DNA of 64,000 nt from Carposina sasakii (Eukaryota; Arthropoda; Insecta; Lepidoptera; Carposinidae), in assembly GCA_014607495.2 (NCBI GenBank), contig CP053159.1:11477501-11541500 (forward strand). Direction: 5' to 3'. Both the position numbers and the translations under genes were made by a program. Numbering within the stretch: the stretch's first letter is position 1; each line of letters starts with the position of its first letter. Of this stretch, positions 53,984-63,919 are shown piece by piece. The notes below the pieces were generated by a model, which was not told where the DNA came from, ran no database searches, and saw only the letters and a program-made list of their open reading frames with translations.

Positions 53984-54665
53984 CATGATTTAATAATTGT
54001 AATTTCTTGTATCGAATTTTAAATCAATAAATTATAAATATGAACATGTGTATATGATCCTTTCATTCATCTGTGAAGAAAGCACAGCAAGAATTTCCCT
54101 TAAAAATGGTCAGATTAGCTATATCCCTCCATATAATTGTCAGATTATGATTCAGGAGGACAGTAACATCAAATTGATCCCCTGCAGAAAAATCTGACGC
54201 GCTGGAGTATTTCAAGGTCACCATTTTTTTTTACATATTAAAAAATTAATTATGACTGAACGCCTCGTGCAAATCGTCAGTCATTTGAATAGTACACTTT
54301 TTAGGGTTTACTTAACACTCACTTTGAATATCTGACACGCTCGAATAACTTTTTTTTTTTTTTTTTTCAACCACTCGTTCTGGCCACCCCCCTTCAATTA
54401 ATTGTCAGATTAATGTCTAATAGTTATGAGTAATATAAAGCGCATATGTACTATAAATGACTGACGCGCTCGAGTATTTCCATATGACGATTTTTTTTTA
54501 CATTTTTAAACAAGTGTACACGGTAAACCCCCCACTAAAATAGAAAATGCAACATAAACTTTTTTTTGCTCATAACATAATCTGTAGAATCCACTAAGTC
54601 CCCATGACGCTCGAGTAACTGCAAATTTAGCATCTCGGGCTCCCCTACTATTAGAAATACGCCCA

Positions 54666-55695
54666 ATGGCATATTTATTCGACTATAGGTATACATATAT
54701 GTACATACCTATATATATGTACCAACTCAGATTGCCTGTGCTCGTGTATATGGACTTCCGGGCACTTCCCGGGGGAGTGGACACTATTTGTATAGGAACA
54801 TTACAAATGCACATTAATATAGGGAAAATGTTTAATTTTATTGCTGTTACTTTTCGTATTGTGTTGCTTTATTGGGTGGTGTTATATTCTGGAGAATTAC
54901 CGATAAAGTTATGTCAACATTTCTAGTGAAAAGTTTGTTGTCATCATCATATTATAAGCATTTTTTTGGGGAATAAATCATAGAAAATGTGAAAAAATAT
55001 GCAAATTGTGAGATATTTCTATCCCAAAACATGCAAAGAACTCTTTCACCAGTCTCACGTAAGTAGATAACTTCATATATTCTTTTCCACTATTGTTTTG
55101 ACGAAAGTTCTATGGTAAATAAATCTTTCGGAAACAGCAAAAGAACAATAAAATAAATCTCAGCCCGATTCGCATAGGGTGTAAAACAATAAAATTGTGG
55201 TCGCTAGAACTCATACCGAATTCTTAATAGGTTAAAAAAAAAACGCTCAGAAAATGGTCATTACCAGTTTCCTGCCCCGTGCGACGCATACTTGATGGTG
55301 TACAGTTGGCAAACAACACGGATACCCCAGAAAATACTTTTATCCAGCCTTTATTATTGAACACTCACAAAAGGGTGCATTGTGCACGTCTCGTTGCCTT
55401 GCGTACAGGGAAAACAGTCTGCTCTATTTTAATGAGAACAAAACTGAACACGCTTTTCTTCTAACATTATTATGTTAACGAAAATTCGGACTTCTAACAA
55501 AAATATTTAGGTCAATGCATTACCATATCAAATTGGCTCGGTTAGTAGAGCTTCGAAGATAAAAGAAACTGAAAGGGGGACCATACTTAAGGGAATCGTA
55601 GTCTTGAATGATCTTAGCCTGACAAACCGGCTTTACTTAACCCTCGATGTTAGGTTTGAGTTTTTGATATTTTAGAATAAAAAGTCGGTTCATTT
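54666..55695. other. No supported gene
   Basis: Short plus frames at 54666-54926 and 55279-55464 without domains. TATA-rich start (TATACATATATGTACATA at 54690). Confidence 0.35.
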
Positions 55696-55699
55696 GCTA

Positions 55700-55860
55700 T
55701 GTCACAAATGCTATGTAGTGTCTGAAGAACATTATATTCTTTATTTTATAACAAATGTCAAGTTGGTATGATTTTTGTAAAAAATCCAAACGCCATTATA
55801 ATTCAGGAGAGTGATTTCAAGCCAAAAAACACCATACGGTTGATTATTTTTTTGTTTAAA
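55700..55860 (+). repeat. Family L repeat, copy 2
   Basis: ACAAATGCTATGTAGTGTCT and CCAAAAAACACCATACGGTT correspond to 36703-37190 with a shorter middle. Confidence 0.35.
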
Positions 55861-56037
55861 TATTGCTGATATCTAAACAATCGACTAAGATACAAATGTG
55901 ATATTAGAGTTGGTAGGTATTTCAAAATATTTATTTATTAAATAACACATCCTCACAGTGTAATGGCGAATAAATAATATTGATTATTTTTTGGTTCAGC
56001 CATAATTGAGAAGTAGTTGATTATAAATATTATTAAG

Positions 56038-56205
56038 AAAAAGAAAAAATATTCACCCGAGTGAGATTTGAACTCACAACGTCTCGCAAACCGTGCTTTC
56101 GCTCTAACCGACTGAGCTATCGGGTCAATTAACCCGGATGACGAATTTTACCATCTCTTTTACATTACGTTTTTGGCAACGTTATTTTTTCAGTTACGTT
56201 AGTAC
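56038..56205 (-). mobile_element. tRNA-derived SINE (family S1)
   Basis: Minus-strand A box TAGCTCAGTCGG and a B-box-like GAGTTCAAATC. Right of it the family-specific GATGACGAATTTTACCATCT and a TTTTGGCAACGTTATTTTTT end. Confidence 0.65.
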
Positions 56206-56462
56206 GTTTTATACGTTAGTAGTTGATTGTAAAGTTAAGATATTTTAATAGCATTGAACATCACAGATAGAGTGTAAATAATGTATGTGTACGCACATTA
56301 GCGATTTAAGAAAAGTCGTAAGAGGAGTGAACTTATTGGAGTAATATTTTATTTCGGCTAGATTAACATTCTATAGGTATATGACTTTTATTTGGACAAC
56401 AATAATGCAAGTACCTATAATGCAATACGATAAATTTTATATTCACAAAATATGGATGTCAC

Positions 56463-56702
56463 CATGAACGTATAAAGAACAACGGACGTAATGCTGTCAC
56501 TGCATAGATTGAAGCACGAAATGGCGGCGCGTTGGGCATGTGTGCGTTACAGTAGGCGCCGAGCTTACTATGGGTTGTATGTGTGGGTGGATAACGCGTC
56601 AATACACATCCCTACTACATAGAATATCGTTGCCGAGCTTACTATGAATGCGTCACTCTGTGTAGTCACAACACTCTGTCCGTTATTCTTTATACGTTCA
56701 TG
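56463..56702. mobile_element. hAT-like MITE with 25-bp termini (240 bp)
   Basis: CATGAACGTATAAAGAACAA and 5 more bases at the left are inverted at the right with one mismatch (24 of 25). Flanks are GATGTCAC (56455-56462) and GATGTTAC (56703-56710), an 8-bp duplication with one mismatch, as hAT elements make. Inside, CCGAGCTTACTATG occurs twice as a direct repeat. No coding region. Confidence 0.7.
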
Positions 56703-56710
56703 GATGTTAC

Positions 56711-57845
56711 ATGATTTAATGCAAGAAGTAACTTATATTTTACAAGTATTATTTTTATAAAGAAATTAGAATTAGAGCATCCAATTTTAACCAGCAGCAC
56801 CCGAACGACAACTCAATAGAACTTTTATTAATTCAAAATCTTGCTTCCAAAAATCTTCTAAGCCAGTTTGTTTAGTAGGATTTCCATCGGGTCCTGATTA
56901 ATTGTGGGTTCCGCTGACTTGGAATAATCCGACCCGTTTAAAACTACGATCGATAGGTCGGGCCATGGTCCCAAATAGCAGCGTTTTCTATTTGGAGCTA
57001 ATTTCCTGTCGCATATTTAACTGAATAGGTATATATGAGGATGGAATTTGGTCAGGAGCTATTCCATGACGAGCGATTTTGAATTATTTGGTAGATAATT
57101 TAATTTAATGGCAATGTTTTTAGTTTATATAGGTATAGTTCCTAGGTTGACTACCTAATATGGTTTTTATTTTTAGACAGTATCGAACAAAAAATTTATG
57201 TTATTACCATTTTTATTTGGCGCCTCAAAAATACCCGCAACGACGCTAAACGTTTCTCTAAATTTGATTATGACAGAGACAGCATCAACTTTATTCTTTA
57301 GATAGGCTATCTGACGTTTTAAAAAATTAGCCCTTAATAAAATTTTGTATATTTATGTAGAAATGTCCTAACGTATGTCCCATTAGGTTTCAGTTGCTTC
57401 TAATATAATGGGTTATCGCTGTCGCCCTTTCTTTACTCCACATAATGTCGTCTCCTTCCTACACATCTTACTCCAGTCAATCGTTATTCCGTTGCATACC
57501 ACGTCGTCGATACAAAACGAAGATTTGCTATTGACTTGTTATGACATTCTTCTTGGTGTACCTGCATGGTGTTTTATACCTTAAAACGAAAATATACATT
57601 CAATCCGAATATACATGTGTTATACAATTACACTGACCGAAATACCTTCTAAAGGATTATTTTATCAGCTTTCCGCCCGCGATTTCGTTTGGGTAAACTT
57701 TGTTACTCCTTTTACTATCTTTAAAAACTAATTAATTAATTTTAGAAAGCGCTAAACAGCTATCAAATGAAATAAATTTAAGTTTTCCTAATTTGAAGAA
57801 AAATAGGAGAAAATAATCGTTTTGTCCATACATTATTTTAACTCT
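56711..57845. other. No supported gene
   Basis: AT-rich; CCGCCCGCGATTTCGTTTGG at 57676 is a family G end trace. No frame with a recognisable domain. Confidence 0.35.
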
Positions 57846-57851
57846 TATTTT

Positions 57852-58185
57852 AATCTCTATTGAGGGATCGCCCGCCACCGGGCCCTATACCCTCCGCTGA
57901 CCCTCGGATCTGCCTACTCATGATCATGAACACAAGACACTACAGTCGCAACGAGAAGCCAGATCCAAGCACCTAGCATGCAACCATAAATACATATCTG
58001 CTAATCCGAAAACCAATTAAAATTTTAATCGACATATGTTTCGCCAACACCCGTGGCATCATCAGGATTAGTTTTCCATGTTAGTTCTATCTACCGAACC
58101 GACTAACTAACAACTAAAAACTAAAGGTGGCGGGCGATCCCTCAATAGAGATTTGAACTTCCGAATAGTGACGCCTGATACAATT
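57852..58185. mobile_element. Family D element with inverted repeats
   Basis: AATCTCTATTGAGGGATCGC and CGCCACC (57852-57879) recur exactly inverted at 58126-58153. The right end then continues GAACTTCCGAATAGTGACGC, CTGATACAATT, while the left outer end is missing. Internal blocks match 20458 and 59575 (CTCCGCTGACCCTCGGATCT, GAGAAGCCAGATCCAAGCAC). No ORF. Confidence 0.7.
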
Positions 58186-58324
58186 CAATATCTTATTTTA
58201 ATCCTTTGGGTTCAACATTTTCCGTGCATTTTCCAAAATCCTTCCTTAGTGGATCTAAACGTCACAAAAGAAAACCACTGTCCAGATTTGTCATAACTGT
58301 CACAACATGTATACGATGTGTCCG

Positions 58325-58440
58325 GGATGGAGTTAGCGATATTGCTAGCTCATAGCGCCTGAGAGAATGCCGAAGTTCATTGGTCGACTCTTACGACATG
58401 TACGAAATGAGATGCAGCTGATTATAGTGAAGCCTCACAT
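58325..58440 (-). repeat. Family E dispersed repeat
   Basis: CGCCTGAGAGAATGCCGAAG, TGGTCGACTCTTACGACATG and GAGATGCAGCTGATTATAG are the inverse of the copy at 13575. Confidence 0.5.
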
Positions 58441-58753
58441 CAGTACAGGACTTCTAAGGCTAATTCTTAACTTAAATATTTTAAAGTCATATTAATAGTC
58501 GTAATCAAATTATCACGAGGTTAGCTAGATACAGTTAGCGAACGTTTTGCTAGTCAACACACAGATGCAACCCGAAGGAGTTTGATTTAAGGCAGTCTCA
58601 CGAAGTCTTCGCATAAATCCTGCAAGTGCTCTCCAACTAACGTGTACCTACGATAAATATATCACGCGTTTCTAGATAAATGAACCTTGTAATTACTGCA
58701 ATGTAAATTTACGGTTTCTGTCGGCAACGTTTAACGTGCAAGGTTTGAGTAAA

Positions 58754-58845
58754 TATACAGGGTACGAAAGGGGTATGGTCTTCTGTTAAATCTTTTCGCA
58801 AAATTTAAGACTCCGAATTAGGTAGTACGTACATGTTTATTTTTC
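58754..58845. mobile_element. MITE-A left-end fragment
   Basis: TACAGGGTACGAAAGGGGTA and later GTACATGTTTATTTTTCA keep the left part of MITE-A; a SINE S3 then replaces the rest. Confidence 0.4.
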
Positions 58846-58849
58846 AATC

Positions 58850-59070
58850 ATCATCATCATCTTCTGCCCTCATGCCATTATACGAGTATATGGGGTCGGG
58901 GCAATATGGTTTCTTTCGAAACTCAAATTGGCAAAGATTTTGCGTTTATTTTACGGCCGGCTGCCTGCCTGATGGAAGCCAACAATACTCGGGTATAGCT
59001 AAGTGATAATTTTAGAAAATCCGTTCATGAAATAAATTCAGTGGTATAGGCCCTGGATCGAACCCATGTT
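58850..59070 (-). mobile_element. tRNA-derived SINE (family S3)
   Basis: CATCATCATCTTCTGCCCTC, GGGGCAATATGGTTTCTTTC, ATGAAATAAATTCAGTGGTA and CCTGGATCGAACCCATG match 2785-3000 in order. The tRNA-like head is cut short. Confidence 0.6.
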
Positions 59071-59084
59071 TATTTATTCAATAG

Positions 59085-59165
59085 TATAGTCGAACCGTTT
59101 TTTTGTGAAAGTGTAACAAACATCCATCCATACTCACAAACTTTCTCGTTTATAATATTAGTAGG
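59085..59165 (+). repeat. Family G end fragment
   Basis: GTGAAAGTGTAACAAACATC, CATCCATACTCACAAACTTT and TATAATATTAGTAGGATTGT match 14600-14660. Confidence 0.45.
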
Positions 59166-59174
59166 ATTGTATAA

Positions 59175-59310
59175 ATATTACTAGTTTATTTAAGAAATTC
59201 TCTATTCTATCTGGAAAAATAAACATGTGATACCGAGTTTGAAATTTGTAGATAGGTTTTCTATTGAGGGCTATTTTGGTAGCATACCCTTTTAATAAAC
59301 CATGAATATA
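59175..59310. mobile_element. MITE-A right-half fragment
   Basis: CTGGAAAAATAAACATGTGA, GATAGGTTTTCTATTGAGGG and AGCATACCCTTTTAATAAAC keep the order of MITE-A's right half. Confidence 0.45.
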
Positions 59311-59574
59311 TAAAAAAATAAATATGGAAGGACGACCTAGATAATTTTTTAGCCAGTGTGGGCCGCTATAGTGGCAGTAAGACAAGTGTGGGCTTCAATA
59401 GGGGAGATCCTGTCTATTAGTAGTACCTTCTGGTTACTTACTATTAATTTAATTGAAGTATTAAAGATGATTCTTTAAAAAAAACGACTACGCACTTCGA
59501 GAAAAGGTAGGTAGCCTTGCTCTACCCTTGCCAATCTTTAAACAATTTATTGTTAAGTATGCATTTTAATTCCA

Positions 59575-59830
59575 TCGCTAACACCGGGCCATCCTCCGCT
59601 GACCCTCGGATCTGCGAACTCATGGTCACGAACACAAGATACTACAGTCGTAACGAGAAGCCAGATCCAAGCACCTAGCATGCAACCATAAATACATAGC
59701 TGCTTATCCGAGAACCAATTAAAATTGTCAATCGACATATGTTCCGCCAACACCCATGGCATCATCAGGATTAGTTTTTCATGTTAGTTCTAACTACCGA
59801 ACTAAGTAACTAACAACTAAAACCAGTATT
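59575..59830 (+). mobile_element. Family D element, internal part
   Basis: ACCGGGCCATCCTCCGCTGA, CTCATGGTCACGAACACAAG, CTAGCATGCAACCATAAATA and CATCATCAGGATTAGTTTTT match 20458 and 57861; no termini. Confidence 0.6.
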
Positions 59831-60053
59831 GCATTTTATTGTAATGAGTAGTCGGGTGGAATCTTTTAATTTATTTATACCAACGGAATCTGCCTTTTAA
59901 GCCTACAAATGTTTTAGGTTATTCTAAAATAATACCACCGCTAGCTATGGTACACCTTTACATTTTTAAGTCACTCATAAATGTATGGCACTAATGACTT
60001 AATTTTTCAATGTCTTTCATTTAGATATCACTCTTGTAATGTCACGATGTGTA

Positions 60054-60727
60054 TACAGGGTATTTGTGACAGCCAGGCAAATATTAATACTTTACGGGTT
60101 TATATGAGTTGCTAATGTCCTAGTACCGTACCACTAATATAGGGATAATAAATTAAAGGCGTGTTTGCTTTCTAGTCCTCTATTCGCAACTTTAATAATC
60201 GGCGCGGGCGCAGCCGCTACTAGATAAATGCTGTGTAGTTACAATGGTGTCCCTACATATATGACATGACTTCAGACCATGATTCGCAGGAAAATTACAA
60301 AATTTTCCGTCATTTTTTCATATTTTCAGGAAAAAAATAGTTTCGTTCGTAGGCTAAAAATTTAAATTTTATCATAAATCGTTTTCAAAAAAAAACTTGC
60401 CTTCAAAAAAGTTTAAATAACTGATCAACCTTAATGGAGAGTCACTCAATCTCACTCGGGTGAAATTTTTTTCATTTTCTTATTAATATTTTATAATTAA
60501 TGGAGAGTCACAAGTGATCCAAAAAACAGTAATGTGTCACACAATAACCAATAAGCCCATTTAATTATTCACAGGATCGCCCGATACAATTGGCGCGAAG
60601 AGCAAAGATTACAGATAGTCAAATCAAAAATATATTTCCTGCGAGTTATAACACTGTCGTATAACTCAATACAATGGTACTTGTTCAGTATTTCAGTATT
60701 TTCCTGGCTGTTCACCTACACCCTGTA
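60054..60727. mobile_element. MITE-C copy interrupted by a SINE fragment
   Basis: Left TACAGGGTATTTGTGACAGC and inverted right TACAGGGTGTAGGTGAACAG. A 51-bp SINE S1 fragment sits at 60446-60496. Confidence 0.75.
60446..60496 (+). mobile_element. 5'-truncated SINE S1 with 15-bp target duplication
   Basis: ATCTCACTCGGGTGAAATTT and a T-rich tail form the 3' end of SINE S1. TTAATGGAGAGTCAC flanks it on both sides (60431-60445, 60497-60511), and other MITE-C copies have it once (9814-9826 inverted, 62316). Confidence 0.75.
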
Positions 60728-60779
60728 TAGGAAGTCTGATACTGCCCAATGGGTACTATATTATGTATGTTCATATATT

Positions 60780-60955
60780 GTAAAGGAGCCTGGTGACCTG
60801 TAACACGGGTCTTCGAACCTACACAGGCACCAGTCTTCCATGAATGGCATCTCTTCAAGCATCATAGTCTATGTTATGTATCATTTTGGGTCATTTGAGG
60901 TGAGAAATAAATGAATTATTATTATTATATTATTAATACCTTTGTATAATACAGT
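60780..60955 (+). mobile_element. LINE 3' end with ATT tail
   Basis: AGGAGCCTGGTGACCTGTAA, then AAATAAATGAATTATTATTA and more ATT repeats, similar in layout to the end at 1-112. No coding part. Confidence 0.4.
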
Positions 60956-60959
60956 AGGT

Positions 60960-61335
60960 ATAGTTTAATATAACAACCGGACAAAACTAGATAACTGACA
61001 GGTCAATTGTGGTTAACCACTACGCAGAATTCTAAACTGCCGGAACGTTTAATTAGGAACTGAATTGCCAGATTTATTTGAAATTTTTTGTTTGTGTGTG
61101 TGTTTATCCCTAAATTAAACTAGGAATTAGGAGTTTATAGCAGGTAAAACTCGTGTTTTATTATACAATTGCTGGAATCCGACACAAAAAGTAAAACGCT
61201 AAAACCTGCTCTGAATTCATTAAGATCGTTTTCTTTTGCATAAATCGGCAGAGCTTTTCCCGATTTCTGGCTAGACGGACTGTAACAGAAATCTATTTAT
61301 TTCTACATTCTTGAAATTTTATTAATTTTTACATA
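60960..61335. other. No supported gene
   Basis: No long frame; a GTGTGTGTGTTTATC run at 61092. Confidence 0.35.
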
Positions 61336-61339
61336 AAAT

Positions 61340-61425
61340 TATTAATAAAGAAAATGGAAAAATTTCTTCACCCGAGTGGGAATCGAACCCACGACCACTG
61401 CACACCGTGCCAGTTTTAAATAGTT
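61340..61425 (-). mobile_element. SINE S1 3' part
   Basis: ATTAATAAAGAAAATGGAAA, then TCTTCACCCGAGTGGGAATC (B box inverted) and GACCACTGCACACCGTGCC. The A box end is missing. Confidence 0.6.
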
Positions 61426-61743
61426 GTCTGTCTCATTCGTAATCCTGAGTCCCAAAACTCTGGGTTATCTCGGAATAAAAAGAAACCTTACTTTATAGTG
61501 GTAATACTTAAACTTAAAAATTAAGTATGTAAATATACAGTTTTTTATAACGACATTTATAACGACTTTTTCATATAAGCGAAATATTTCCTGTATAATA
61601 AATTTGAGTACAGTTATTTATTTATGCAAGAAAAGTAGCGGTAGGCTCAACCTGACTACAATGGAATTTGCAGATAAAAAGTGGGTTGGTTTTTGTACAC
61701 CTCATTGTCCCCAAAAGGATAATTGAATTGACACAACTACTTA

Positions 61744-62517
61744 TACAGGGTGTGGGTGACAGCCAGACAATTACTGAAATTATTAATAAAGAAATGGAAA
61801 AAATTCTTCACCCGAGTGAGACTCAAACCCACGACCTCTGCATTCCGTGTCAGTGCTCTCACCAACTGAGCTACCGGGTCAATCACTCGGATGCCGAATC
61901 CCACCATCTCATCCCAATTACTGAAATGCTGAACAAGTACCATTATTGACTTATACGACAGTGTTATTACTCGCAGGAAATGTTTTTTTGATTTGATTAT
62001 CAGTAATCTTTGCTCTCCGCGCCAATTATATCGGGTGATCCTGTGATAAATTAAATGGGCTTATTGATTATTGTGTGATAAATTGCTGTTTTTTGAATCA
62101 CCTGTGACTTTCCATTAGGGTTGATCAGTTTGAACTTTTTTGAGGACAACTGTTTTTGAAAATCAACTTTTCTTAAAAATTTTATTTTTAAGTTATTATT
62201 TAAAGCCTAATTAAACGAACTAAACTATTTTTTTCTGAAAATATGAAAAAAATGTCGGAAAATTTTCCAATAAAAAAGTTTCCCTCAAAAAGGTTCAAAT
62301 AACTGATCAACCCTAATGGAGAGTCAAAAGTGGTCTAAAAACAGCAATATATCACAAAACAACCAATAAGCCTTTTAACTAGTCACAAGATCGCCTGTTA
62401 CAATTGGCGCGGAAAGCAAACATTACTGATAATTAAATTAAAAATACATTTCCTGCGAGTAAAAACACTAGCGTATAACTCAACACAATGGCACTTGGCT
62501 GTCCCCTACACCCTGTA
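61744..62517. mobile_element. MITE-C copy interrupted by a complete SINE
   Basis: Left TACAGGGTGTGGGTGACAGC and inverted right TACAGGGTGTAGGGGACAGC. A SINE S1 lies at 61781-61914. Without it the element matches the copy at 60054. Confidence 0.75.
61781..61914 (-). mobile_element. tRNA-derived SINE (S1) with 13-bp target duplication
   Basis: It is in minus orientation: tail at left (TATTAATAAAGAAATGG), B box GAGTCTCACTCGGGTG, A box TAGCTCAGTTGG, head end GATGGTGGGATTCGGCATCC. CAATTACTGAAAT flanks both sides (61768-61780, 61915-61927). This defines the full unit as 134 bp. Confidence 0.8.
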
Positions 62518-62531
62518 TGTCACCTACCTAC

Positions 62532-62915
62532 TTAGTGGCCGCCCACAACTTTGTCTTTAAACTTTAGAATTCCTGTTGAATATCTGGAAATTCTTTTTTA
62601 TCGGATATCTTCGTCATGCAATACTCTTACTCTCTTTTTTACAAAAAATATATGATATCTGACGAATTAAACTGTGAAACACTTATACCTAGTTAACATT
62701 TTTCGTAACTTTGTAAGTATGGATGGATGGATATTTGTTACTCTTTCACGTAAAAACGGCTGGAGTGATTTTAATAAAATTTAGTATGGAGTTAGCTGAC
62801 ACCTTGGATTAACACAAAGGCCACTTTTTATCCCGGGAAAATATTTTTATCCCGGATAATTTCGACATTTTGTTTTTTCTGCAGTCCACGCGGACGAAGT
62901 CGCGGGCGTCCACTA
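62532..62915 (+). repeat. Family G dispersed repeats, two pieces
   Basis: AGTGGCCGCCCACAACTTTG at 62535 is a diverged inverted piece. A long copy at 62700-62915 (GTAAAAACGGCTGGAGTGAT, TTTATCCCGGGAAAATATTT, GTCCACGCGGACGAAGTCGC) is close to 17050 and 14428. Confidence 0.55.
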
Positions 62916-62919
62916 GTAC

Positions 62920-63600
62920 ATAATAAAGGAGTTAACAGCAGCCTTGTTGAAATTGAAAAGGTAGCAACAAAAAAGCTATGTAACAAAAGTAGGTATCTAC
63001 CTACACCCAAAGATTTTACAAGAATGGCTTCTCCACCGCAGTGGGTTTAAAACTATGATAAACTTGTAGCGCGGAAGAACTTTTCATTTGAATGACAGAA
63101 GTTACTCGTGTCTGGTAAATTTGAGCCCTTCGAAAGTTTCGTCAGTAAATTAAGTGCCAGCACCGCATTTAGAAGAGAGTTCATTTTGTAATGAGCCAGT
63201 ACTTTCGTAGCAAGACCACGTGAGAGGTAGCGGGCAGGTCAGGCTTAGACTTATTGACATCTAATATTTTAGTTTTATAGCATTGCAAAGAGCGAAATTT
63301 AGGCTTGTCATTAGGCATAATTTCAGGTTTTCGGGCACCCTTTTTAGGTTTCCGTGGCCAAATAACAAAAATACGGAAGCTTTACAGATTCGTTATAATA
63401 TGTGTAGTGTAAGTATGTCTATCTAAATGTCCGTATATTACATTAAATATTTTAACTAGTTAACTGGGCCCAGGATTCACCTTCTCCTTTATGCTTACGA
63501 GCATCAAATTCTGCATAATATAAATCAAATGCATGAAACTAAAATTCTATCAAGTAATGAAAACAAGCAATGTCAAACACTTAAGTTTTATAAATGAAAT
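62920..63600. other. No supported gene
   Basis: A minus frame at 62828-63010 lies across the repeat end. The segment GGTTTCCGTGGCCAAATAAC at 63348 resembles a common moth repeat end. No coding evidence. Confidence 0.3.
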
Positions 63601-63690
63601 TGTATTAGGCACAATTCGGCTACTACGGGTGCGCCCACCACCGTGCGCCCACCACCGGGCCCTACTCCACTGACCCTCGGATCTGATAAC
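63600..63690 (+). repeat. Family D left part, diverged
   Basis: TTGTATTAGGCACAATTCGG, GCGCCCACCACCGGGCCCTA and CACTGACCCTCGGATCTG follow the family D order, with a duplicated GTGCGCCCACCACC. Confidence 0.5.
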
Positions 63691-63730
63691 TCATAATTGC
63701 GACAACAGGCACTTGCACTAACTTCGTATT

Positions 63731-63769
63731 AAAGGTCATTAAAATAGACATGCTATTTTAATGACCTTT
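63731..63769. repeat. Perfect 17-bp hairpin
   Basis: AAAGGTCATTAAAATAG, loop ACATG, and its exact inverse. No repeat ends around it. Confidence 0.6.
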
Positions 63770-63919
63770 TAGCAATTCTGCTATAAATACACGTATTTGG
63801 CGTCAATCGCTTTACCGGCGGTATTCAAATATTGGAGGATACCACGGCACTTAAATGGAAAGTAGGACGTGCGTGAATTTCTATATTAATTTATTTCAAA
63901 TTAATTCGATATGAAAGCA

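Larger units (their letters stand above)
52821..54650. mobile_element. 1.83-kb inverted-repeat DNA transposon carrying a small gene
   Basis: Left TAGTAGGGGAGCCC (52821) and its exact inverse at the right end (54637-54650), followed inward by a shared AGTTACTCGAGCGT on both sides. It is flanked by TTA on each side (52818-52820, 54651-54653). Subterminal motifs ACTCGAGCGYGTCAG occur at 52855, 52994 and 53132 (plus) and, inverted, at 54192, 54331, 54461 and 54604. There is no transposase; the only coding unit is at 53648-53983. The superfamily is not identified; the 3-bp duplication and multiple subterminal sites are the useful clues. Confidence 0.75.
52658..54665. mobile_element. Older inverted-repeat element split by the 1.8-kb transposon
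   Basis: GGGCGATTTCCACTAGACGA at 52658 is matched, inverted, by TCGTCTATTAGAAATACGCCC when the 52821-54650 insert and one TTA are removed. The host element itself was therefore only about 175 bp. It contains GACACGACCACAAC / TCGTGGTCGTGTAGTC inverted blocks and has no coding region. Confidence 0.65.
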
